64,000 nucleotides of DNA from Pseudomonadota bacterium (GTDB taxonomy: Bacteria > Myxococcota > Myxococcia > Myxococcales > Myxococcaceae), in the NCBI GenBank assembly GCA_023423535.1, contig JAFAFL010000125.1:1-64000 (forward strand). The letters run 5' to 3'. The translations under genes were made by a program, and so were the position numbers. The notes below the pieces were generated by a model, which saw only the letters and a list, made by a program, of their open reading frames with translations, was not told the origin of the DNA and did not search any database. The number at the start of each line of letters is the position of its first letter. Positions within the stretch are counted from its first letter, which is position 1. Shown in pieces: positions 51,657 through 64,000 of the stretch.

Positions 51657-52945
51657 GCCGACCTCTCGAGCACCGTTCTCGCGGCCACGACGCGGTTGCG
51701 GCCGGCGCGCTTCGCCTCGTAGAGCGCCTGATCCGCGGCGATCATCAGCGCGTCCGGCGAGTCCCCGTCCGCGGCGAAGGTCGCGATGCCCACGCTGATC
51801 GTCACCGGGAGGGACCAGTCCTCGGTGGAGAGCTGACCCTCCACGGCGGAGCGAAGCCGCTCCGCGACCTGCGCGCCCAGCTCCTTGTCGGTGTCGGGAA
51901 GGATGATCACGAACTCCTCGCCACCATACCGCGCGAGGAGGTCCGTGCCCCGCAGCTCGGCGGAGAGCACGCGACAGAGCCTTCGCAACAGCTCGTCGCC
52001 GGCGGGGTGTCCGAACTGGTCGTTGAACCGCTTGAAGTGATCCACGTCGAGCATCAGCAGCGAGAACGCGCGCTTGTTGCGGGTGCTGCGCAGCGTCTCC
52101 TGCGCGAGGAGTTCCTTGAAGCGGCGGTGGTTGTACACGCCGGTGAGGCCGTCGGTGACCGCCATGGTCTCGAGCCGCTCGTTCGCCTCGCGCAGTTCGC
52201 GGGTGCGTTCGGCGACCTTGCGCTCGAGGTTCTCGCGTTCGGCGAGCAGCGCCTGCGCCATCTTGTTGAAGGTCTCGCCCAGCTCGCCGAGCTCGCCGGA
52301 GCCCAGCGGCGGCACGCGCGCTTCCAGCCGGCCCTCTCCCATCTGACGGGCCACGCGCCGCAGCGTCTTCACCGGAGAGACCACCAGCCGGTCGAGGCCC
52401 ATCAGGAGCACGAGGCTCACCACCAGGCCGAGCAAGGCGGCGCCGAAGAACCAGGCGGTGCGCGCGCGGGAGACGCCCAGCTCGAGGCGCTTGAGCGAGT
52501 AGCTGGAGATGACCGTGCCCCAACGAAGGCCAGCGCGCGCGGGGACGGCGTGTCGCATCACGTCCGCCTCGCGCGTGTAGACCGGGCCCTCGCTGGAGAG
52601 AGCGAGCTCCGTGAAGGCATCGGTGAGCCGCTCGTTGAAGCGCGTGGGATCCGAGTGCGCGAGCACGTGACCCGAAGGCGAGATCACCGCCAGCTCCAGC
52701 AGATCCGGATCGAGCCTGCGCTGCCCGCTGATGTTCGCCACCAGCGCGTCGAGGCCCGCCATGTCGTTCTGCGCGATGTACACCGCCGCGGTGGACCCGA
52801 CCGCCTCGAGGAGCAGCTCGTGGCCCTGGCGCATGTCCTCGGTCTGCTCGCGGCGCTGCAGGTCCGTGACGGTGTACGCGACACCGAGCACGGTGGCGGC
52901 CACCAGACCTGCGACGAGGATCGCGAGCTTTCCGCGGATGCCCAT
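51653..52945 (-). CDS. Membrane diguanylate cyclase
   Basis: A 430-residue c-di-GMP synthase. Two membrane helices (about 5-27 and 165-187) enclose a periplasmic sensor, then a HAMP and coiled coil (about 187-262) and a GGDEF domain (about 265-425). The active site is RYGGEEF. An allosteric RxxD site (RGTD) precedes it by five residues, so product inhibition is likely. It heads a three-gene operon with a PhnD-like protein and a methyltransferase. Confidence 0.9.
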   Translation of the reverse strand: MGIRGKLAILVAGLVAATVLGVAYTVTDLQRREQTEDMRQGHELLLEAVGSTAAVYIAQNDMAGLDALVANISGQRRLDPDLLELAVISPSGHVLAHSDPTRFNERLTDAFTELALSSEGPVYTREADVMRHAVPARAGLRWGTVISSYSLKRLELGVSRARTAWFFGAALLGLVVSLVLLMGLDRLVVSPVKTLRRVARQMGEGRLEARVPPLGSGELGELGETFNKMAQALLAERENLERKVAERTRELREANERLETMAVTDGLTGVYNHRRFKELLAQETLRSTRNKRAFSLLMLDVDHFKRFNDQFGHPAGDELLRRLCRVLSAELRGTDLLARYGGEEFVIILPDTDKELGAQVAERLRSAVEGQLSTEDWSLPVTISVGIATFAADGDSPDALMIAADQALYEAKRAGRNRVVAARTVLERSA

Positions 52946-53077
52946 GGAGGGTTGGAGTGTACCCCGCCCTGCATCCCCGAAGGTCGGGACATTGCCGCGC
53001 AGGCCCCTGCCCGTCCGGTTGCCGGGCTACAGTGCCGGGCGCTGCAGAGGGGCCGGATTTCACTCAGGGTTCTGGAC

Positions 53078-54412
53078 ATGGATGCACATCACCTTCGCCT
53101 GCTGTTTCGCGCGCTCCTGAAGACCTCGCTCGCCTCCCCGCTGGTGCTCGGCGCGGGCTGCGGGCCGGACCTGTCGGACTACGAGCCGCAGAAGTGCGAG
53201 ACGCCGCTCGTTTCGGGGCTGGCGCCGTCGGTCATTCCGGACGTCGTGCAGCTGCGCGCCTTCTCCGACTTCGGCTGGAGCGAGCCCGAGAAGCACCACG
53301 TTCTGGCGTCCGAGGGCCTCGCGTGTGCGACGGCGGAGGACGCGCAGGCTTGTGAGGCGGCGCTCGAGGCGTTGGCGCCGGACGCGGGCTTCCGGAAGCA
53401 ATGCTACGACCTCTGCACGAGCCACTACCTCGCCACCACGAGGGGCGACAGCGTGGAGGCGGTGACGACGCTCGAGGGACTGCGCGGGTTCCTCGGACAG
53501 ATCGACACCCGGCAAGAGGCGCTGCTGATGGTCTTCGCGCAGGGCTACGACCTCACCTGCGGCGACGTGAAGCGGACCGGCGTGCGCGAGAACCCCACCG
53601 GCGGCTTCGACGTGATCGCCACGACCGGCCATACGTGCGGAAGGGGCACCGCGGTGCTTCAGCACCAGCTCCACGTGACGAAGGAGGGCGAGGTCCGAGA
53701 GGAGAGCCAGCGCGTGCTCGAGCGCGGCAACCCCAACTGCATCGTCGGGCGGCGGCCGGCGGGACTTCGCGACGAAGCAGTGGCGGTGGCTCGGTCGTCC
53801 TCGGGGTCCGGCGCGCTGGGCAGGCACTTCGAGCAGATGGCGAGGCTCGAGGCGGCGGCGGTGCACGCGTTCCTGCGGCTGCGTTCGGAGCTGCAGCTTC
53901 ACGGCGCACCGGATGCGCTGCAGCGGGACGCGGTGGTGAGCGCGGTGGAGGAGGTCGGCCACGCGCAGACGGCGAGGCGGCTGGCCCTGAGGCATGGCGC
54001 TCGGCCTCGTTCGCCGGAGGTCTCGGCGTTGCCCTTGCGGAGCCTCTTCGAGGTGGCGCTCGACAACCGGGTGGAGGGCTGCGTTCGCGAGACGTACGGC
54101 GCGCTGGTGGCGCATCACCAGGCGATTCACGCGGACAGCGCGGAGGTGCGCAGCGTGATGGCGCGCATCGCTGCGGAGGAGACCGCGCACGCGGCGCTGT
54201 CGTGGGCGGTGGACGCGTGGGCGCGCACAAGGCTCGACCGGAGGGACCGCGCGGAGCTCGATCGGCAGGCGCGGCGGGCAGCGGAGGCGCTGCAGCGAGA
54301 GGCGGCGGAGCACGTGGCCCCCGAGCTCGTCGCCGGGGCGGGTCTGCCGGACGCGGAGAAGGCAGAGGCCCTGGTCGAGTCGTTGACGCGGGAGCTGCGC
54401 GCGGCGGCGTGA
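53078..54412 (+). CDS. Ferritin-like di-iron lipoprotein
   Basis: A 444-residue exported protein. The signal ends VLGAGC. The first 230 residues have several Cys (about 10) and no recognised fold. Residues about 250-440 form a four-helix bundle with di-iron ligands: LEAAAVHAF (E), VEEVGHAQTA (ExxH), RETYGALVAHH (E) and EETAHAALSW (ExxH). This is the rubrerythrin/ferritin-like pattern. A di-iron site outside the cytosol is uncommon. Role unknown. Confidence 0.75.
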   Translation: MDAHHLRLLFRALLKTSLASPLVLGAGCGPDLSDYEPQKCETPLVSGLAPSVIPDVVQLRAFSDFGWSEPEKHHVLASEGLACATAEDAQACEAALEALAPDAGFRKQCYDLCTSHYLATTRGDSVEAVTTLEGLRGFLGQIDTRQEALLMVFAQGYDLTCGDVKRTGVRENPTGGFDVIATTGHTCGRGTAVLQHQLHVTKEGEVREESQRVLERGNPNCIVGRRPAGLRDEAVAVARSSSGSGALGRHFEQMARLEAAAVHAFLRLRSELQLHGAPDALQRDAVVSAVEEVGHAQTARRLALRHGARPRSPEVSALPLRSLFEVALDNRVEGCVRETYGALVAHHQAIHADSAEVRSVMARIAAEETAHAALSWAVDAWARTRLDRRDRAELDRQARRAAEALQREAAEHVAPELVAGAGLPDAEKAEALVESLTRELRAAA

Positions 54413-54458
54413 AAGCGGCGCTGCGGGCGCGGGGCGGCTGGGGAATACTGCGCCGCCC

Positions 54459-56879
<2,421 letters not shown>

Positions 56880-56893
56880 GCCGCTGCGGGCGA

Positions 56894-59017
<2,124 letters not shown>

Positions 59018-59020
59018 GGG

Positions 59021-59302
59021 TCACTCCAGGTTGAAGACGAGCTCGCCGGGACGGATGAAGCCGAGCTCCTCGCGGGCCGCGCGCTCGAGCGCGACGGGGT
59101 CCTCCTTGAGGGCCTCGATCTCGGTCGCGTAACGCGCGTTCTGTTCGCGCAGCTCGCGGTTCCGGGCCTCGAGCGCGGCCATGTTCTGCTCCAGCTCGAG
59201 GTAGCGCCGGAAGCCCTTGCCGTCCGCCACCGCGAACAGCGCGAGCGCCGCGGCGAGGCCGAAGCACAGCCACACCCACTTGCTTCGAGCGCCAGAACCC
59301 AT
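59021..59302 (-). CDS. ftsB: FtsB/DivIC-type septum formation initiator
   Basis: A 93-residue single-pass protein with one helix (VWLCFGLAAALALFAV) and a leucine-zipper-like coil (LELEQNMAALEARNRELREQ), ending EELGFIRPGELVF, typical of FtsB/DivIC. The family acts in the divisome with FtsL and FtsQ. It is next to xerD in the same direction. Confidence 0.85.
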   Translation of the reverse strand: MGSGARSKWVWLCFGLAAALALFAVADGKGFRRYLELEQNMAALEARNRELREQNARYATEIEALKEDPVALERAAREELGFIRPGELVFNLE

Positions 59303-59348
59303 CCCGCCGCGGACGCTAGCAGCGGCCCGAACGCCCGCAAGAAATCGG

Positions 59349-60269
59349 CTACGGACCTGTAGCAGGGGCCTTCCGACGCCCCCGGGCCAGCGGGTGGTGC
59401 TCCTGGTAGAGCGCGAAGAGCCGGGCCCGCGTGACGTGGGTGTAGATCTGCGTGGTGGAGATGTCCGAGTGCCCGAGCATCGCCTGCACCGCGCGCAGAT
59501 CCGCGCCCCTCTCCAGAAGGTGTGTGGCGAAGGAGTGCCGCAGCTTGTGCGGGGAGATCGCCTTCTGGATCCCCGCCTTCAACGCATAGCCCTTGAGCAG
59601 CTTCCAGAAGCCCTGTCGGGTGAAGGGCGTGCCCAGCCGCGTGATGAAGAGCGCTCTGGCGGCGCGCTGCTTGAGCAGCATCTGGCGCGGCCCTTCGAGA
59701 TAGGCCTCCACCGCTTCGGAGGCCTTCGAGCCCACCGGGACCAGCCGCTCCTTCTTCCCCTTCCCCATCACGATCACGTAGCCCGCCTGCAGCTGCAGAT
59801 CGTTGAGCTGGAGCTTGCAGAGCTCGGAGACGCGCAGGCCGGTGGCGTAGAGGACCTCCAGCATCGCCTTGTCCCGCTGGCCCGCGACGGTGCGCACGTT
59901 CGGCGCCGCGAGCAGCCTCTCCACCTCATCGAGGGTGAGGAACACCGGGAGGTTCGAGGGGATCTTCGGGCGATCGACGTTGTCGGTCGGGTCGATCGTG
60001 GAGAGCCGCTCCTCGCGCAGGAAGCGATGGAAGGTCCGCAGCGCCGCGAGGTTCCGCGCCTGCGTCTTTGCCGACAGGCCGCGCCTCGCCAATGCCTCGA
60101 GGTGATCGGTCACGTGCGGACGCCGCGCCTCCGCGATGTCGATCACGCCCTCGCGGCTCAAATGCGAAAGCCACGCGGTGATGTCCCGCGCGTAGGCCTC
60201 CACCGTGTTCGGCGACGAGGCCCGCTCCGCCCGCAGGTGGCCGATGAAGAGATCGAGCAGTCCGTCCAT
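59349..60269 (-). CDS. xerD: Tyrosine recombinase XerD
   Basis: A 306-residue site-specific recombinase that resolves chromosome dimers. The catalytic residues appear as Arg in YATGLRVSELCKL, Lys in GKGKKERLVPV, HKLRHSFATHLL (HxxR) and GHSDISTTQIYTHV with the nucleophilic Tyr. The N-terminal SAM-like domain (about 1-95) is typical of XerC/D. The D assignment is by overall pattern; XerC is an alternative. Confidence 0.9.
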   Translation of the reverse strand: MDGLLDLFIGHLRAERASSPNTVEAYARDITAWLSHLSREGVIDIAEARRPHVTDHLEALARRGLSAKTQARNLAALRTFHRFLREERLSTIDPTDNVDRPKIPSNLPVFLTLDEVERLLAAPNVRTVAGQRDKAMLEVLYATGLRVSELCKLQLNDLQLQAGYVIVMGKGKKERLVPVGSKASEAVEAYLEGPRQMLLKQRAARALFITRLGTPFTRQGFWKLLKGYALKAGIQKAISPHKLRHSFATHLLERGADLRAVQAMLGHSDISTTQIYTHVTRARLFALYQEHHPLARGRRKAPATGP

Positions 60270-60319
60270 GCGCGCTTGTGCCGGACGCTACAGGCCCGTG
60301 GCAGCCGCGCAAGAAACGG

Positions 60320-60928
60320 TCAATCGAGCTTGCCCTTCCCCTCGCGCAGGACCTCGATCTGATCCTGCAGCAGCGAGATCACCGTGGAGGGCTCGTTCTG
60401 CAGCACGCCGGAGTCGAGGATGAGGTCCAGCGCGTGGCCGAGCTCGTCCTTGATGTCCTTCGCATCCACAAGCACGTTGCCGTCGCGGTCGGTCGCCGAG
60501 GTGGTGACGATCGGCCGGCCCAGCTCTCGCGCGAGGGCCCGGGCGACCTCGCTGTCCGGAACGCGGATGCCGACCTGCTTCTGCTTCGTCTGCATGATGT
60601 CCGGCACCTGCCTCGTGGCGTTGAGGATGAAGGTGAAGGCGCCGGGCGTGAGCTGCTTCATCGTGCGGTAGGCGAAGTTCGTGACCTGCGCGTACTTCGC
60701 CACGTCGGACAGATCCGGGCAGAGGAACGCCAGCGGCTTGCGCCGGTCGCGGCCCTTCAGCGCGTAGAGCTTGTCGATCGCCTTGCGGCTCGTCAGATCG
60801 CAGCCGATGCCGAAGTAGGTGTCGGTCGGGTAGGCGATGAGCCCGCCGGCCTCGAGGAGGTCCACCGCTCGGCGCAGGTGCCGCGGGTTCGGGTGTTCGA
60901 AGTCGATCTCGAGGATGGGCGCGGACAT
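60320..60928 (-). CDS. YrdC/Sua5-domain protein (YciO type)
   Basis: A 202-residue protein with the L-threonylcarbamoyladenylate synthase fold: GGLIAYPTDTYFGIGCD, KGRDRRKPLAFLC, QVGIRVPDSEVARAL and GRPIVTTSATDRDG. The domain matches the YciO branch of the TsaC/Sua5 family; a role in t6A37 tRNA modification is possible but not assured for this branch. Start ATG 60928. Confidence 0.85.
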   Translation of the reverse strand: MSAPILEIDFEHPNPRHLRRAVDLLEAGGLIAYPTDTYFGIGCDLTSRKAIDKLYALKGRDRRKPLAFLCPDLSDVAKYAQVTNFAYRTMKQLTPGAFTFILNATRQVPDIMQTKQKQVGIRVPDSEVARALARELGRPIVTTSATDRDGNVLVDAKDIKDELGHALDLILDSGVLQNEPSTVISLLQDQIEVLREGKGKLD

Positions 60929-60946
60929 GGGCGCGCCTATACCGCT

Positions 60947-61510
60947 TCAGTCGCGGAAGGTGTAGCCCACCGAGAGGACCGGCACCGTGGCCACCGCCGC
61001 GGCGTAGTACTGCACGACGCTCCCGCGCGGCTGGTCGAGGCTCCCCAGGTAGCCGCCCAGCGGCAGCTTCAGCGCGAGCGTCAGCCCGTTCGTCCACACC
61101 ATGCGCAGCCCCGCGAGCGCGCCCACCGCCGCCATGTTCACCGGCGCCGAACGCAGCAGCGTCACGTGCGGGCCCACGTCGAGCGTGAGGCGATGTCCCG
61201 GACGCTCGCGCAGCGGCAGGGCCACGCCGCCCATCAGGAGCCCCGAGAGCACGAAGCCCTCGCGCGGCGCGAACGCGTTGCCCACGCCGGTGAGCTGCGT
61301 GGTGAAGGCGCCGTAGAAGAGTTCGCCGAACTGCCGGTCCACCGTCAGCGTGGCGTTGAGGCCGAGGTGCAGGCCGGAGCCGGTGCGGTATTCGACGACG
61401 CTGTCCGCGGTGGCCACTGAGGCCGGCGTTTCGGGAGCTTCGGAGGGGGTCGCGACCTCCTGCGCCGCGGCGGCGCCCTGCAGGAGCACGATGACGAGGA
61501 CCGCGTTCAT
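60947..61510 (-). CDS. Exported beta-rich protein of unknown function
   Basis: A 187-residue protein with a signal peptide (MNAVLVIVLLQGAAAAQ). Alternating strands (LHLGLNATLTVDRQFGELFY, HRLTLDVGPHVTLL, LTLALKLPLGGYLG) and the aromatic end SVGYTFRD suggest a small outer-membrane barrel. Family not recognised. It is 18 bases after the YciO-type gene start in the same run. Confidence 0.55.
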   Translation of the reverse strand: MNAVLVIVLLQGAAAAQEVATPSEAPETPASVATADSVVEYRTGSGLHLGLNATLTVDRQFGELFYGAFTTQLTGVGNAFAPREGFVLSGLLMGGVALPLRERPGHRLTLDVGPHVTLLRSAPVNMAAVGALAGLRMVWTNGLTLALKLPLGGYLGSLDQPRGSVVQYYAAAVATVPVLSVGYTFRD

Positions 61511-61572
61511 GCGCGCTTCTTAGCGCGGCTGCTGCTTCATCGTCGCGCGGAAGTGTGCTGAAGCTCCGCGCC

Positions 61573-62862
61573 ATGCCGCTCTCCCGCTCGCGTACGGTCC
61601 TCTCTTCGCTCGTCCTCCTCTCCGCGCTCGGCTGCGGGTTCGGCTGCGCGAAGGTGACGACGCTCATCGGCGATGGGCCGGAGGACACCGTCGCGCTGAA
61701 GGACGTGCCCGCGCTCGCGCACCACTTCGATACGATCGACGGGGCGGACGCGCTGACCGTGGGAGACCTCTTCGACCGCGAGCTGACCTTCTCCGGCACG
61801 CCCACGCCGACCGCGCTGCTCCTCGCCCAGCGCGCCGGCAACCCGGCTGCCGCCGCGGACGCGCGCGTGCTTCGCGTGCTGACCTACAACGTGGCGCTGC
61901 TCGACGCGAAGCTGTTCGGGCTCGTCCCCTACACCGCCACGCCGGACCTCGACGTGCGCGCGCCCATGCTCTTCGACCGCGTGTTCGAGGCGGACTACGA
62001 CATCCTCACGCTGCAGGAGGTGTGGCGCACCGAGGACCTCGAGCGCCTGCGCGAGAGCGCGGAGCGGCACGGCTACTGGGTCGCCTCCACCGACCGCAAG
62101 GGCGCCACCGACGGGCTGGCGATCGCGGTGAAGAAGTCGCTCTCCCCGGGCCCGGAGGAGACCGGCTGGGAGAGCTACGATCAGCCCTCGGGCAACCTCG
62201 AGTTCTTTCCCGCGCCGGGCCTCAACCGCGCGTTCCTCTGGACGCGGTTCAACGTGGATGGCCTGGGCCCGGTGGTCGTCTACGACACCCACGCCACTGC
62301 GTTCGCCAGCGCGTACGGCGACCGGATGAGCAACGTGCGGCAGCTCGGGCTGCACCTGCGCCGGAACACCTCGGAGGAGGACGTGGTCATCGCGGGCGGT
62401 GACTTCAACGGCGGCCCCTACTACCGCGCGAACGACTGGACCCTGCCGGACGGAACGGTGGAGCGCGTGTGGTACGCGAACACGCTCTCCTACTCCTTGA
62501 TGATCCACTACGCGGGCGCCTCCGACCTCGCGCTCCGCGGGCGCGACACGGACGCCGATGCGCTCGGCGACATCACCCTCGGCGACACCGTGCCGGACAC
62601 CATGGACGAGGCCTGGTGCGCGCAGACCCCGGACACCGTCTTCACCGCCACCGACTGCAACGCGCTCTACCGCCAGCAGTACGAGGCCACCGAGTTCCCC
62701 GCCCGCATGGACCTCCTCTTCACCCGCGATCCCCGCGGCCGCGTGCACGTGAGCAGCTCGGAGCTCGCGTTCGTCGAGCCCGTCGAATACGGCGGGAAGA
62801 CCGGGCCGCTGAGCGACCACTACGGACAGGCGGTCACGCTGGGGATCGCGCCGGTGCGGTGA
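61573..62862 (+). CDS. Lipoprotein of the endonuclease/exonuclease/phosphatase fold
   Basis: A 429-residue exported protein with a lipoprotein signal (VLLSALGC or GFGC). The EEP fold is clear: VLTYNVALLDAKL, DILTLQEVW (metal Glu), VVYDTHATAF, VIAGGDFNGGPYY and LSDHYGQAV (catalytic His). This matches neutral sphingomyelinase/phospholipase C-like esterases more than DNA endonucleases, since it is exported. The ATG at 61573 was chosen; a GTG at 61555 is possible. Confidence 0.8.
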   Translation: MPLSRSRTVLSSLVLLSALGCGFGCAKVTTLIGDGPEDTVALKDVPALAHHFDTIDGADALTVGDLFDRELTFSGTPTPTALLLAQRAGNPAAAADARVLRVLTYNVALLDAKLFGLVPYTATPDLDVRAPMLFDRVFEADYDILTLQEVWRTEDLERLRESAERHGYWVASTDRKGATDGLAIAVKKSLSPGPEETGWESYDQPSGNLEFFPAPGLNRAFLWTRFNVDGLGPVVVYDTHATAFASAYGDRMSNVRQLGLHLRRNTSEEDVVIAGGDFNGGPYYRANDWTLPDGTVERVWYANTLSYSLMIHYAGASDLALRGRDTDADALGDITLGDTVPDTMDEAWCAQTPDTVFTATDCNALYRQQYEATEFPARMDLLFTRDPRGRVHVSSSELAFVEPVEYGGKTGPLSDHYGQAVTLGIAPVR

Positions 62863-63722
62863 CTGGCCGCTTCTTCGAGCATCTTCAGTGGCGTGGCGTG
62901 AACTTCGTCCGAGCGGGGCCGTAGAGGCGCCGGCTCGAGCGGGCGAGGAGCCTGACCTTCGCGTTCGGATCACCAACTGGCCGCTCGTGCGTCATGCGGC
63001 GCGAGTTAGAGCGGGGCGACGCGCCTGCTCATCGCGCACCGATTCTCAGGTGGCGGCTCGTGCGCGCCCTGTGCGTGACGATCCGCACCATGCCTTCGTC
63101 GGCTTGCGCTCGTACGAACGGCTCGCGGACCAGCGCTGCGGCGTGCCGGCTCCGGCCGGGCGGGACGCGGTGACTCTTCAGCTCTGTGCGGAAGGTCACT
63201 CAGTCCATGAACGGCAGTGCCGGGCCCCGGCCGCGCTTCTTTTCGAGGCCTCTCTGGGGAACCCCACCGGGGTGACGATCGACCGTGAATCTCCGAGTGA
63301 ATTCGGGCACCTGGCTCTCCGGTTCGTCACCCCACCCGGGTTCCCCAGCGGAGCGTTTTTTGACCCGCGCCGGCGTGGCTTCTCCTCCGGGACAATGCCG
63401 ATGTTCGGTCTCAGTCAGCGGCAGGGATCGCTCGCAGTCGGAGTTCGTCGCGCGCTGCCCCTTCCAGTCCGCTGCGCCTGCCGATGCCCGGCGTCATCTA
63501 CGCGCTCACTGCTTCTCCTGATGCCGCAAGGACTTCGAATCCTCTTCCGTGCTGCGACGCGCGGATGATCCATCAGTTGAGCGACCCAATTGCTCGAAGC
63601 CCATCCGCGAGTGCCCACTGCGCGCGCGTATCGCCGCCTGCGCTGGCGTGGGCGGCCGCACGCGATGAGGTGGGTTGCGAGCATGATTGGCGATCGCCTC
63701 CGTCACCCCGGAGCCCCCGAAC
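62863..63722. other. Region without a convincing gene
   Basis: About 860 bases between the EEP-fold gene and the antiporter. Frames are open for long distances, but the conceptual products show no motifs and atypical composition (Arg/Ala/Cys runs). The stretch contains the inverted repeat at 63254-63348 with a T run and a tRNA-like fragment around 63525-63590. No promoter, terminator or RNA family is certain. Confidence 0.55.
63254..63361 (+). ncRNA. Long inverted repeat followed by a T run (possible structured RNA or terminator)
   Basis: CTGGGGAACCC (63254-63264) pairs exactly with GGGTTCCCCAG (63338-63348). Four mismatched pairs follow, then GGGGTGACGA (63269-63278) pairs exactly with TCGTCACCCC (63324-63333). 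Six T residues start eight bases after the stem (63356-63361). The stem, 95 bases end to end, could fold as RNA. It is a candidate only; the T run is displaced from the stem by seven bases. Confidence 0.4.
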
Positions 63723-64000
63723 CTAGTGCGCCGCCCGCGGAGCGGATCCCTCCGCCGCCGGGTCCGCGTGCACCTCTCCCACCCGCTGCAGCGCCTTTCG
63801 GGTGAGCACGGGGCCGATGAGCTCGTGGACGGTGATCATCGCGATGATCAGCACCTCGATGTCCGCGCCGAACGCGGGGAAGGTGCGCGCGACCAGCGCG
63901 GCGAGCCCGAAGGTCACGCCCGCCTGGGAGATGAGGCCCATCCACAGGTAGCGGCGGACGTGTGGGACCTCGCCTTCCGGCGGAGCGAAGCGGCGGGACG
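63723..64000 (-). CDS. Cation/proton antiporter (CPA2 type), C-terminal fragment
   Basis: The last 91 residues of a membrane transporter; the start lies beyond the right edge. The sequence YLWMGLISQAGVTFGLAALV and VLIIAMITVHELIGPVLTRKA are typical of the last helices of KefB/NapA-like sodium:proton antiporters. A short polar tail follows with no regulatory TrkA-N domain in the visible part. Confidence 0.75.
   Translation of the reverse strand, partial: SRRFAPPEGEVPHVRRYLWMGLISQAGVTFGLAALVARTFPAFGADIEVLIIAMITVHELIGPVLTRKALQRVGEVHADPAAEGSAPRAAH

Noticed and set aside
63254..63348. The inverted repeat as an integron attC site
   Set aside because: The RYYYAAC and GTTRRRY end boxes are absent and there is no integrase.

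Overview
The window is high-GC DNA (about 70%) from a myxobacterium (Myxococcota). The grounds are the gene order rluB-scpB-scpA-trpS, a secreted protein built from the myxobacterial Cys-rich CGDG...CDDGN repeat, many lipoproteins and two-component proteins, and abundant GTG starts. Genes are packed closely. Many neighbours overlap by GTGA or TGATG, which points to translational coupling. No rRNA, intact tRNA, insertion sequence, phage gene or CRISPR array was found.

Layout. 1-4631 (minus): rluB (runs off the left edge), scpB, scpA, trpS. 4789-10326 (plus): a DUF4388-like protein, a 13-repeat Cys-rich lipoprotein and a sensor kinase. 10294-13405 (minus): a nitric-oxide unit (ric, then quinol NO reductase) behind a sigma-54 type promoter with upstream TGGAAC repeats. 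13569-19140 (minus): a long run ending in miaA, with a PqqD-like/S26-like pair, hisS, psd, a lipoprotein, a metallophosphoesterase and a PilZ protein. 19258-32464: a PfkB kinase, a secreted esterase, a large Ca-repeat surface protein, a hybrid histidine kinase, the MlaE-MlaF-MlaD lipid transport set and alanine racemase. 32555-36784: a zinc-ribbon protein, a barrel-like outer-membrane protein, an array of ten 45-base repeats, a small lipoprotein and an RluA-type synthase. 36781-42173: an M16 peptidase pair, an OsmC protein and an HTTM-like membrane protein. 42180-47336 (minus): a five-gene coupled unit of zinc-ribbon protein, pseudokinase, NarL-type regulator and two hydrolases. 47476-62862: a HAD nucleotidase, a LuxR-type regulator, a diguanylate cyclase/PhnD-like/methyltransferase operon, a ferritin-like lipoprotein, a short UvrA, a GAF diguanylate cyclase, ftsB, xerD, a YciO-type protein and an EEP-fold lipoprotein. 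62863-63722 has no convincing gene but holds a long inverted repeat. 63723-64000 is the end of a cation/proton antiporter.

Most genes are housekeeping or envelope functions typical of the group. The parts that look least explained are the 45-base array at 34752-35159, the pseudokinase unit at 42180-47336, the sigma-54/NO promoter, the PqqD/S26 pair inside a translation operon, and the structured non-coding stretch near the right edge.
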